In this document: one piece after another, positions 1 to 5,473 of the stretch
Numbering within the stretch: position 1 is the stretch's first letter
Layout of the letters: the number at the start of each line of letters is the position of its first letter
Assembly: GCA_021828605.1 (NCBI GenBank)
Contig: JAJZEG010000310.1
Location: forward strand, 1-5,473
DNA: 5,473 nt
Direction: 5' to 3'
From: Pseudomonadota bacterium
GTDB lineage: Bacteria; Pseudomonadota; Alphaproteobacteria; Acetobacterales; Acetobacteraceae
Notes under the pieces: model-generated
What the model saw: the letters and a program-made list of their open reading frames with translations, nothing else
The model's database searches: none
Told to the model about the DNA's origin: nothing
Program-made: the position numbers and the translations under genes

Positions 1-1
1 C

Positions 2-1357
2 GTCTATGACCCCTGCGTCGTCGTGCATCATCTCGAATTCGGCAGCGCCGCCGGCTCGGACGCCTCGATGGAACTCATGCGTCGCGGTCGGCGCAAATTC
101 ACCGCCAAACACGCGGCCTATCTCGCCACCAAATACCCGCAATCCCTCGCCAATCATTGCCACGCCCGCACCGCGCGCGGCCAATCCGCGCCGCCCAAGC
201 GCATTCTCTACCTTGAAGACACAGTCCCGGTCCGCCGCCTCGGCTCCGGCTTCGTGCGCGCCAATGACGTCGCCTGCGCCATCGCCAATGCGGGCTACGC
301 CCTCACCATCCTGCCGATCAACGGCACCAGCCTCGACATCATGTCCCTCCTCGCCGACCTGCCCGACACGGTCGAAATCCTCTATGACCGCACCATCGAT
401 GATCTCGCCGCCCTGCTCGCCGCGCGCCCCGATTTCTTCGACGCGGTCTGGGTCTCACGCACCCATAATCTCGACCGCACCCTCCCCATCTTCGCCGCCG
501 CCGGGATCGAGCCGACCACCATCCCCTTCATTCTCGACACCGAAGCCATCGAAGCCCTCCGCCTGCACGCCGCCGCCACCCTCGATCCCGCCTCCGCACC
601 CGATTTCGATCTCGACGCCGCCCTCGCCCGCGAATTCGCCAACGCCCATCTCTGCACCCACATCACCGCGGTCAACCAGGCCGAAGTCGCCTGCCTGCAT
701 AATCTCGGCCTGCCCAACAGCTCGATGCTCGGCACCATTCGCGAACCCACCCCGACCCCGCGCCATTTCACCGCGCGCGACGGCCTGCTGTTCATCGCCT
801 CGATCCACCAGCCCGACAGCCCGAATTATGACAGCCTGCACTGGTATGTCACCGAAATCCTGCCGCGCCTCACCACTTTGCTGATCGACCCGCCCATCCT
901 CACCGTCATCGGCTACACCGCGCCGGGCATCGATCTCTCCCATTTCGCCAGCCGCCATGTCGTGCTGCGCGGCGCGGTCGATGACACCACCGAGGCCTAT
1001 AACAGCCACCGTTTGTTCATCGCCCCCACCCGCTACGCCGCAGGCACCCCCTATAAAATCTACGAAACCGCCGCCCTCGGCCTCCCCGCCATCGCAACCG
1101 CACTCCTGCGCGACCAACTCGGCTGGACCGAAGGCGAGGAAATCACCACCGCCCCGATCAACGACCCCGCCGCCTTCGCCTCCGCCATCGCCCGCCTCTA
1201 CCAATCCGAAGCCCTCTGGACCGCCCAACGCACCGCCGCCCTCAACCGCCTCCAAGCCGAAAACACTTCTGCTCCTTTCAACCAAACCGTGATTTCGCTC
1301 CTCGCCGACGCCTTCGCGCCGCAACCCCGTTATGCCGAACTGCAACTGGTCGGCTAA
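2..1357 (+). CDS. Glycosyltransferase, GT2 tail plus GT4-like domain (5' part outside window)
   Basis: The reading frame is open from base 2 and starts before the window. The first in-frame start-like codon (GTG at 23) sits inside a conserved segment, VYDPCVVVHHLEFGS, which matches the C-terminal end of GT2-type O-antigen transferases (YDP..V.HxE.GS), so it is not a real start. After a linker, a second domain begins near base 191 (PKRILYLEDTVP). It has a DTEA segment (about 535-546), where GT4 enzymes often carry a DTxD-like motif, and a late segment RYAAGTPYKIYETAALGLP (1031-1087) whose E-x7-type pattern ending in GLP is the nucleotide-sugar-binding signature of GT-B family 4 enzymes. The visible part is about 451 codons and ends at TAA. 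I infer a bifunctional transferase adding two sugars to a surface glycan at the cytoplasmic face of the membrane. Codon use is strongly GC-biased. Sugar specificity is unknown. Confidence 0.85.
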   Translation, partial: VYDPCVVVHHLEFGSAAGSDASMELMRRGRRKFTAKHAAYLATKYPQSLANHCHARTARGQSAPPKRILYLEDTVPVRRLGSGFVRANDVACAIANAGYALTILPINGTSLDIMSLLADLPDTVEILYDRTIDDLAALLAARPDFFDAVWVSRTHNLDRTLPIFAAAGIEPTTIPFILDTEAIEALRLHAAATLDPASAPDFDLDAALAREFANAHLCTHITAVNQAEVACLHNLGLPNSSMLGTIREPTPTPRHFTARDGLLFIASIHQPDSPNYDSLHWYVTEILPRLTTLLIDPPILTVIGYTAPGIDLSHFASRHVVLRGAVDDTTEAYNSHRLFIAPTRYAAGTPYKIYETAALGLPAIATALLRDQLGWTEGEEITTAPINDPAAFASAIARLYQSEALWTAQRTAALNRLQAENTSAPFNQTVISLLADAFAPQPRYAELQLVG

Positions 1358-1372
1358 CTGAATGGCCTTGGT

Positions 1373-1419
1373 CTTGCCGTCGCCCCAACCGCGTGGCAGG
1401 CTCAGTGCGATAATTTTTT
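1373..1419 (+). terminator. Weak hairpin plus T-run after the first gene
   Basis: In the 76-base gap between the first two genes, bases 1373-1383 can pair with 1391-1400 (CTTGCC with GGCAGG, then CGC with GCG, including two G-T pairs and a bulge), leaving a 7-base loop. A run of six T lies at 1414-1419. The T-run is 13 bases from the stem instead of directly after it, which is not a good intrinsic terminator, so it may only attenuate transcription or be chance. The gap holds nothing else I can name. Confidence 0.22.
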
Positions 1420-1433
1420 GACTTGGATAACGG

Positions 1434-2561
1434 ATGAATAACAATAATATGGCCGAGCCGATCGTCGATATTCATACCCGCGTCACCGCCGATAACGCGC
1501 ATGGCGTGTTGTTTCATGCTGACTATCCAGAAATCTGCCGTCTGCGCCCCGCCCCGCGCTTCTGGCTCGGCGCCGCAACCCCCGCGCTTGCGCATTGGTT
1601 CTACACTGATCGCTGCGCGCCCGGCTGCGGCATTTACCAACTGGCCAACATCAAAATCCGCGGCATCGAAATCATCGAACAAGCCGGGCAATTCCTCTCC
1701 ATCCCGCAAAATGGCGTGCATCCACAATCAATTATCAACGCGCTCACCCAACAACCGCTCCAGGATCATCCGGTCACCCGCATCGACGAGCCGGTGGTCT
1801 TCCTGAACGGTCCGGCCTATCAAATCTACGGACATTGGCTCATCGATTTCTTGCCCCGCTTGCTTTTGCTGGCCCGCCGCCTGCATCATTGGCAACGCCT
1901 CAAATATCTGATCCCTGATGATTTGCCCGAATTCGGTCATCAATGGCTCGATCTCCTGGGGATTCCGGCGGCCAACATCATCAAATACCAACCGCGCGAC
2001 CATATTTATCACCTCCGCGAAGCCATCATCCCGACCTCGCTGCGCAATAATGGCCGCCCCGCCCCGGTGCTGCGATTTTTCCACGATTTCCTGCGCTCAA
2101 CCCTCGCCGCGCGCGCACCAACGAACCCAACCCCAACCGCTTCATACCCGAGCCGGATCTATATCTCCCGGTCAAAATACGGCAATATGAGCCGTCAATT
2201 CGCCAATGCGGATGCGGTGGAAGCCCTGTTCGCCTCGCATAATTTCACCATCATGCATCCCGAAACCATGCCCATCACCGAGCAAATCGCCTTGTTCGAG
2301 CAGGCAACCGAAATCGCCGGCGAATATGGATCGGGCCTCCACAACACGATTTTTTCGCGCCCTTTTACCAAAGTGATGGTGCTGCGCGGTAATCAGGGAC
2401 ATCCCGGCTTCCTGCAATCGGGCATTGGCGAGATTATGGACCAGCCCACCGGCTATGTGTTTGGCAACACCCAGGAGCAAGCGGGCGCCCAAATCACCGA
2501 ATTCGCCCTCGATGATGTGCGCACCGGCCTCGATGTCGCCTTCAGCGGCGATTTATGGTGA
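1434..2561 (+). CDS. Glycosyltransferase family 61 protein (DUF563 type)
   Basis: The product has 375 residues, a usual length for bacterial GT61 proteins. Family marks are YGHWLIDFLPRL (132-143), the IYISRSKYGN segment (242-251), a Rossmann-like stretch with VEALFASHNFTIMHPE (262-277), and EYGSGLHNTIF (297-307). This last segment corresponds to the G.HG.GL.N..F motif of the family, here with EYGS where HGAG is common. No signal peptide or membrane segment is evident, so it should act in the cytoplasm on a nucleotide-sugar donor. A proline/threonine-rich stretch (228-239) looks like a linker. The ATG at 1434 is chosen because a GGA lies 6 bases upstream; an ATG five codons later (1449) is an alternative with poorer spacing. 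The gene is followed after 12 bases by another transferase gene. Donor and acceptor cannot be told; bacterial GT61 members work in polysaccharide clusters. Confidence 0.88.
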   Translation: MNNNNMAEPIVDIHTRVTADNAHGVLFHADYPEICRLRPAPRFWLGAATPALAHWFYTDRCAPGCGIYQLANIKIRGIEIIEQAGQFLSIPQNGVHPQSIINALTQQPLQDHPVTRIDEPVVFLNGPAYQIYGHWLIDFLPRLLLLARRLHHWQRLKYLIPDDLPEFGHQWLDLLGIPAANIIKYQPRDHIYHLREAIIPTSLRNNGRPAPVLRFFHDFLRSTLAARAPTNPTPTASYPSRIYISRSKYGNMSRQFANADAVEALFASHNFTIMHPETMPITEQIALFEQATEIAGEYGSGLHNTIFSRPFTKVMVLRGNQGHPGFLQSGIGEIMDQPTGYVFGNTQEQAGAQITEFALDDVRTGLDVAFSGDLW

Positions 2562-2573
2562 TCGACGCACCCG

Positions 2574-3623
2574 ATGTTTAATCCTCGCTTCACCGATGCC
2601 GACGCCGCGCGCCTGCTCACCGATCAGCATGTCCACGCGCATGCTTTGCTACACAGCGCCCTAACCGATCACCCGCCGCGCGCCGCCCAACTGCATGATT
2701 GGCTACGCACCCATCATGATCGGTTGCAGTCAAACCCTCAACATATCCATGATGCCGGGTTCATCCAAATTGTCCAAAGCCACGCCCTCGCTCTCTCGCG
2801 CAGTGGCGAGCATGACGCTGCCCTAGCCTGGGGCCGTGCTGCTTACAGCCTCAGCCGCCGCTTCGCCCATGGGTGGTTTGCCCTCCTCGATATCGTCATC
2901 GCGGCGGGTGCGATCCCATCGATCAGCAGCCGATCAATCCCGGTCGGTCGCATCGGTAATTCTGGACCGCTGATCCCACCGCGCTTGATGCAATTCTGGG
3001 ACAGGCCCGTCCCGCCCGCCGATGTCGGCGCGCTGATGGACAAAATGCAGAGCATGAACCCGCAATGGTTCTATCACCGGATCACTGATGCCCGCGCCCG
3101 ACAATTTCTCGATCAGCATTTCGGCCCGCGCGTGGTGGCCGCCTATAATACGCTGAGCCATGTCGCCGCCCGCTCAGACCTGTTTCGCGCCTGTTGGCTC
3201 TATCAACGCGGCGGCGTGTATGCCGATGCGGATGAAGACTGCACCAGACCGGTTGAACATATTCTCCCATCCGGTAGTCGCTTCGTGCTGAGCTGGTCGA
3301 ACGGGGCGCCCTCTTGCATCAATAACTGGTTCGTCGCCATCGCCCCGGCCCACCCGATGATGAAGCGCATTATCATGCTCGCTTTGCACCAAATCGAGGA
3401 GACGGTGCGGCGCAATCTCAAACTCAATGCCTGGGTGCTGACCGGACCTGGCGTGTACACCATGGCCTGCCTGGATTGCATCACCCTCGACCCTGCTTGT
3501 TATGACATCAGCGATTTATCGCTGATCAATGAAGTCGAGTATCGCCGCACCCTTAAATCACCCGAAATGCTCGCCTATCGCCACGACCCGAAGGCAAACT
3601 GGCGATTGGAAAATCTTGCGTAA
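2574..3623 (+). CDS. GT32-like glycosyltransferase with DXD motif
   Basis: The product has 349 residues. The catalytic part starts near residue 134 with PPRLMQFWD, the usual IP..IHQ-like opening of the glycosyltransferase sugar-binding (DXD) family related to Och1. ARSDLFRACWLYQRGG (199-214) leads into VYADADED (215-222), where D218 and D220 form the DXD that binds metal and nucleotide sugar. TGPG (290-293) and a late YRHDPKANW (335-343, H then W) also fit the family. Residues 1-115 or so are an alanine/histidine-rich helical extension that looks TPR-like (AFW/ALAWGRAAYSLSRRF-type helices) and might bind a partner or acceptor. The start follows the stop of the GT61 gene by 12 bases in the same frame; the only Shine-Dalgarno-like bases, GGTGA at 2557-2561, overlap that stop, so translation is probably coupled. 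Sugar specificity is unknown. Confidence 0.86.
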   Translation: MFNPRFTDADAARLLTDQHVHAHALLHSALTDHPPRAAQLHDWLRTHHDRLQSNPQHIHDAGFIQIVQSHALALSRSGEHDAALAWGRAAYSLSRRFAHGWFALLDIVIAAGAIPSISSRSIPVGRIGNSGPLIPPRLMQFWDRPVPPADVGALMDKMQSMNPQWFYHRITDARARQFLDQHFGPRVVAAYNTLSHVAARSDLFRACWLYQRGGVYADADEDCTRPVEHILPSGSRFVLSWSNGAPSCINNWFVAIAPAHPMMKRIIMLALHQIEETVRRNLKLNAWVLTGPGVYTMACLDCITLDPACYDISDLSLINEVEYRRTLKSPEMLAYRHDPKANWRLENLA

Positions 3624-3644
3624 TTAACGAACCCCAAACCAACC

Positions 3645-3651
3645 GAGAGAG
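3645..3651 (+). promoter_or_regulatory. Ribosome binding site of the methyltransferase gene
   Basis: GAGAGAG lies 7 bases before the ATG at 3659 and supports that start. The gap from the previous stop (35 bases) shows no clear promoter or terminator, in line with one transcript. Confidence 0.55.
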
Positions 3652-3658
3652 CGTCCCG

Positions 3659-4312
3659 ATGAACGAATTAGAAGAATTTTTCTACAATAAACCGCACCGC
3701 ATTTGTCAGAAATGGGCGCATTATTTTACCATCTATGACCGTTATTTGCGGAAATTCAAAAGCAATGAGCAATTCAAAATGCTGGAAATCGGTGTTTCGC
3801 AAGGCGGCTCGCTCGATATGTGGCGCCATTATTTCGGCCCGCATGCCTTGATCGTCGGCATCGATATCAGCCCGCATTGCACCGATTTCGCCACCGAACA
3901 CACCAAAATCCGCATCGGCTCGCAATCGGATCGTGGCTTCCTCGCCACCATCATCGAGGAATTCGGCATGTTCGACTTTATTCTCGATGATGGCGGTCAC
4001 ACCATGGAGCAGCAAATCACCTCATTCGACATGCTCTACCCGCAGGTCGCCATCGGGGGTCGCTATATCGTCGAAGATTGTCACACCAGCTATCATGAGC
4101 AATTTGGCGGCGGGATCAGAAAGCCTGATAGCTTCATGGAATTCGCCAAGCGCAAAATCGATGAGCTGAATGGCCGCCATGTCCAGGGCTATCACGCCGA
4201 ATTCCACACCGATTTTATGCGCCAAACCTCATCCATGGCGTTCTATGATAGCGTGGTGATTTTCGAAAAAGATCAGATTCCTGACATCGTCTCGGTCCAG
4301 GCAGGCGGGTAG
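3659..4312 (+). CDS. Class I SAM-dependent methyltransferase, likely sugar O-methyltransferase
   Basis: The product has 217 residues and a complete Rossmann methyltransferase core. Motif I is MLEIGVSQGGSLDMW (41-55), binding S-adenosylmethionine. The acidic end of strand 2 is GIDIS (67-71), with D69 expected to bind the ribose, and SQSD (88-91) follows. LDDGGH (109-114) and VEDCHTSY (138-145) resemble the LDDGSH and ED segments of MycE/MycF macrolide-sugar O-methyltransferases and CmcI, where such acidic residues bind Mg2+; by analogy D110/D111, E139 and D140 may do so here. The N-terminal segment YNKPHRICQKWAHYFTIYDRY (9-29) is the usual helical lid of this group. Placed among transferase genes, it most likely methylates a hydroxyl of a sugar in the glycan, or caps the chain. 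The second G in DDGGH, where S is common, is a small deviation. Exact substrate is not readable. Confidence 0.87.
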   Translation: MNELEEFFYNKPHRICQKWAHYFTIYDRYLRKFKSNEQFKMLEIGVSQGGSLDMWRHYFGPHALIVGIDISPHCTDFATEHTKIRIGSQSDRGFLATIIEEFGMFDFILDDGGHTMEQQITSFDMLYPQVAIGGRYIVEDCHTSYHEQFGGGIRKPDSFMEFAKRKIDELNGRHVQGYHAEFHTDFMRQTSSMAFYDSVVIFEKDQIPDIVSVQAGG

Positions 4313-4316
4313 AGGG
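4311..4316 (+). promoter_or_regulatory. Ribosome binding site overlapping the methyltransferase stop
   Basis: AGAGGG lies 6 bases before the ATG at 4323 and overlaps the TAG stop (4310-4312) of the upstream gene. It fixes the start and suggests translational coupling despite the different base composition of the two genes. Confidence 0.6.
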
Positions 4317-4322
4317 CAAATC

Positions 4323-5252
4323 ATGTTGGTTGTAGCATTTAGAACACACGTATGGGATGAACATGTCGACTATCTCGCTCGGCGAATCTATGCCTCTGCG
4401 GCGGGTTGTGAATTTGTTATCTTAGCGGATGAGACGCTTCAGACGTTTGACACCACTCCATTTTTGAAGATAGCTCATACGGTCGACTTCTCAGAATTCG
4501 GGTTACCTCTTTATCCCACTAATCGGTCGATGTGGTATAACGCTGATTACCCTTTATACAGGCTTCGTAAAGAACGTCCGGACGCTACTCACTATGCGAT
4601 GATTGAATATGACGTTTGCGCAACCGTTGATCTCTTCAAGCTCTCCAAGCACGTTGAGGAAGCTGAAATTGACCTGGTCGCAACTCATTTAGAGGATGCA
4701 AGTAAAGCGAATTTCCCTTGGCACTCAGGCTTGGTTGATAAGTTTAACGTTCCGTTGAAGGCTCTGATCCCGTTCATGGTTATATCAGGAAGAGCGATTG
4801 ACCATATGTACGGTAAGAGGCGGGCGATTGTAGAGCATAAATATCCAGAGCAGGAATCTGATTGGCCGTTCTGCGAAGGGTTTATTCCATCTGCATCAGC
4901 GGAAATTGAAAACTTTAAATATCTTGACTATAAAACATTATATGGATGTCCGTATTTTTGGGTTGAGGAGCCGATCCATATTGCCGACAAGCGTTGCAAT
5001 GAGCCAAATAGAATAAATCATCCAGTTATGGGTGGCGCCCGATTTATCCGTGCTCATTTCGAAGGACAAAAAATTCACAAACTTTTCGAAAATCCGGAAA
5101 AATCGTTATATAATCTTTCTTTTTATCATCCGAACGAGTATGTTTCATACCTTTTCGAACAAATAAAATTATTTAATTCAGACGATTTGAAAAGCGAATT
5201 CATTAAATTATCTGGATTTTGGGGGTGGGATGGTAATCCCTCCTACCAATAA
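4323..5252 (+). CDS. Unrecognised protein, possible GT-A-type glycosyltransferase; C-terminus probably altered by IS
   Basis: The frame encodes 309 residues. I do not recognise a named family. What can be seen: an opening beta strand MLVVAFRTHVWDEHVDYLARR, a second strand with FVILADE (31-37), and HYAMIEYDVCATVDLF (90-105), where E95-Y96-D97 after a hydrophobic strand resembles the DXD-like site of GT-A sugar transferases. Further marks are VISGRAID (153-160) and WPFCEGFIPSA (181-191), a place where such enzymes often have an acidic catalytic residue (E185). No signal peptide or membrane helix is evident. A sugar-transfer role is inferred from these patterns and the neighbours. The gene is much richer in A+T than the genes before it, has eight TTA leucine codons (residues 34, 61, 78, 123, 206, 262, 283, 296) and several AGA/AGG arginine codons (7, 80, 157, 166, 230), so it was probably acquired separately. 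Its last ten residues (W300 to Q309) appear to be read from the IS left end, so the native protein was probably longer. Confidence 0.75.
   Translation: MLVVAFRTHVWDEHVDYLARRIYASAAGCEFVILADETLQTFDTTPFLKIAHTVDFSEFGLPLYPTNRSMWYNADYPLYRLRKERPDATHYAMIEYDVCATVDLFKLSKHVEEAEIDLVATHLEDASKANFPWHSGLVDKFNVPLKALIPFMVISGRAIDHMYGKRRAIVEHKYPEQESDWPFCEGFIPSASAEIENFKYLDYKTLYGCPYFWVEEPIHIADKRCNEPNRINHPVMGGARFIRAHFEGQKIHKLFENPEKSLYNLSFYHPNEYVSYLFEQIKLFNSDDLKSEFIKLSGFWGWDGNPSYQ
5227..5248 (+). repeat. Overlapping small inverted repeats in the IS left end
   Basis: GGGAT (5227-5231) pairs with ATCCC (5236-5240) over a 4-base loop, and TGGTA (5231-5235) pairs with TACCA (5244-5248) over an 8-base loop. The two stems overlap and exclude each other. 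They lie across the stop of the upstream gene, within the proposed IS end, and could serve transposase binding or limit read-through into orfA; both roles are inference. Confidence 0.4.
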
Positions 5253-5271
5253 GGGACTTGATAAGTAGAAT
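5243..5271 (+). promoter_or_regulatory. Possible orfA promoter
   Basis: TAGAAT at 5266-5271 matches the -10 consensus TATAAT at five of six positions. With 17-base spacing the -35 would be CTACCA (5243-5248), only a three-of-six match to TTGACA. It is positioned about 30 bases before the orfA start, a sensible place for a weak transposase promoter. Support is limited to this pattern. Confidence 0.28.
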
Positions 5272-5290
5272 TTTCTCGGCACATTGCCTG

Positions 5291-5295
5291 AGGAG
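5291..5295 (+). promoter_or_regulatory. Ribosome binding site of IS orfA
   Basis: AGGAG with 6 bases to the ATG at 5302 is a near-ideal Shine-Dalgarno site and decides the orfA start. Confidence 0.7.
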
Positions 5296-5301
5296 ATTGG
5301 C

Positions 5302-5473
5302 ATGAAAACATCGAGATATAGCGAACCCCAGATTCTTGCGATTTTACGCCAGGCTGAGGGGGGTGTGCCTGTGGCGGATTTGTGCCGTGAGCATGCAATG
5401 AGCACAGCGTCGTTTTACAAATGGCGCTCGAGATATGGCGGGATGGACGCTTCGATGGTGTCGCAGATGAAGG
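5302..5473 (+). CDS. IS3-family transposase OrfA, N-terminal part (cut by window end)
   Basis: The visible 57 codons read MKTSRYSEPQILAILRQAEG and onward, a typical opening of the HTH_Tnp_1 (transposase_8) OrfA proteins of the IS3 family. The helix-turn-helix covers about residues 24-47 (VADLCREHAMSTASFYKWRS then RYGG) and binds the IS terminal repeats. In this family OrfA is normally followed by the DDE catalytic OrfB, joined by a -1 programmed frameshift to make OrfAB; neither is inside the window. The wording of the helix and the YGGMDASMVSQMK stretch resembles the IS407/IS51-like part of the family, but I cannot fix the subgroup. The frame shows no stop up to the window end. Confidence 0.92.
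   Translation, partial: MKTSRYSEPQILAILRQAEGGVPVADLCREHAMSTASFYKWRSRYGGMDASMVSQMK

Larger units (their letters stand above)
5220..5473 (+). mobile_element. IS3-family insertion sequence, left end (right end outside window)
   Basis: The orfA-type transposase gene at 5302 identifies an IS3-family element. The left end is proposed at 5220, where the sequence turns abruptly from AT-rich gene sequence to a G-rich stretch starting TGGGGGTGGGATGG; IS3-family ends usually begin with TG. This puts 82 bases between the tip and orfA, a normal leader length for the family. The exact tip is not proven because the right end and target duplication are outside the window. Confidence 0.7.

Noticed and set aside
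23..25. GTG as start of the first gene
   Set aside because: The frame is open upstream and the GTG lies inside a conserved GT2 end motif, so the gene starts before the window.
6..884. Plus-strand reading frame of 292 codons in another frame
   Set aside because: The product is almost only Pro, Ser, Ala and Thr, typical of an out-of-frame reading of GC-rich coding sequence, and overlaps the real transferase frame.
455..1444. Long minus-strand reading frame of 329 codons opposite the first gene, with a coding-like stretch in the gap
   Set aside because: Its product is glycine-rich and low in complexity, the pattern made by the complement of GC-rich codons. The + strand frame has clear glycosyltransferase motifs through the same bases.
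1418..1448. Promoter-like TTGACT (1418-1423) with AATAAT (1443-1448)
   Set aside because: The spacing is 19 bases and transcription would start after both possible start codons of the GT61 gene, so it could not express it.
3082..3484. Several overlapping minus-strand frames opposite the GT32-like gene
   Set aside because: They lie opposite the best conserved motifs (SDLFRACWLYQRGG, DXD) of the + strand gene, have no recognisable domains and no good ribosome binding sites.

Overview
The window comes from a GC-rich proteobacterium, most likely an alphaproteobacterium. An acetic-acid-bacterium type (Acetobacteraceae) is my guess from the GC-rich coding style and the look of the proteins, and I could not test it by search. 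All genes lie on the + strand. They read as part of a surface-polysaccharide (O-antigen, capsule or exopolysaccharide) or other glycan-assembly cluster, followed by the left end of an IS3-family insertion sequence.

Layout: (1) 2-1357 is the C-terminal part of a large glycosyltransferase: the tail of a GT2-type domain and then a complete GT4-like domain. Its start lies before the window. (2) A 76-base gap holds a weak hairpin and a T-run. (3) 1434-2561 is a GT61-family (DUF563) glycosyltransferase. (4) 2574-3623, only 12 bases later and in the same frame, is a GT32-like (DXD sugar-binding) glycosyltransferase with a helical N-terminal extension. (5) 3659-4312 is a class I SAM-dependent methyltransferase resembling the metal-dependent sugar O-methyltransferases of the MycE/MycF/CmcI type. 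(6) 4323-5252 is an AT-richer gene for a protein I do not recognise firmly, with features that suggest a GT-A-type sugar transferase. (7) From about 5220 an IS3-family element begins, and its orfA (5302 onward) runs off the window.

Genes 3 to 6 are close-packed (gaps of 12, 35 and 10 bases) and probably form one operon. The plausible joint job is stepwise addition of sugars by several transferases plus O-methylation of one sugar. The acceptor and the sugars cannot be read from the sequence.

Base composition falls sharply along the window: about 75% GC in 541-600, 48% in 3961-4020 and 30% in 5101-5160. The last cargo gene also uses TTA and AGA/AGG codons freely. The cluster therefore looks like a mosaic with a recently acquired end. 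The likely IS left end lies inside the last 30 or so bases of that gene's reading frame, so its natural C-terminus is probably replaced by a few residues encoded by the IS. No tRNA, rRNA or CRISPR array is visible. I did not find a clearly new system; the IS/gene junction and the foreign-looking last gene are the most interesting points.
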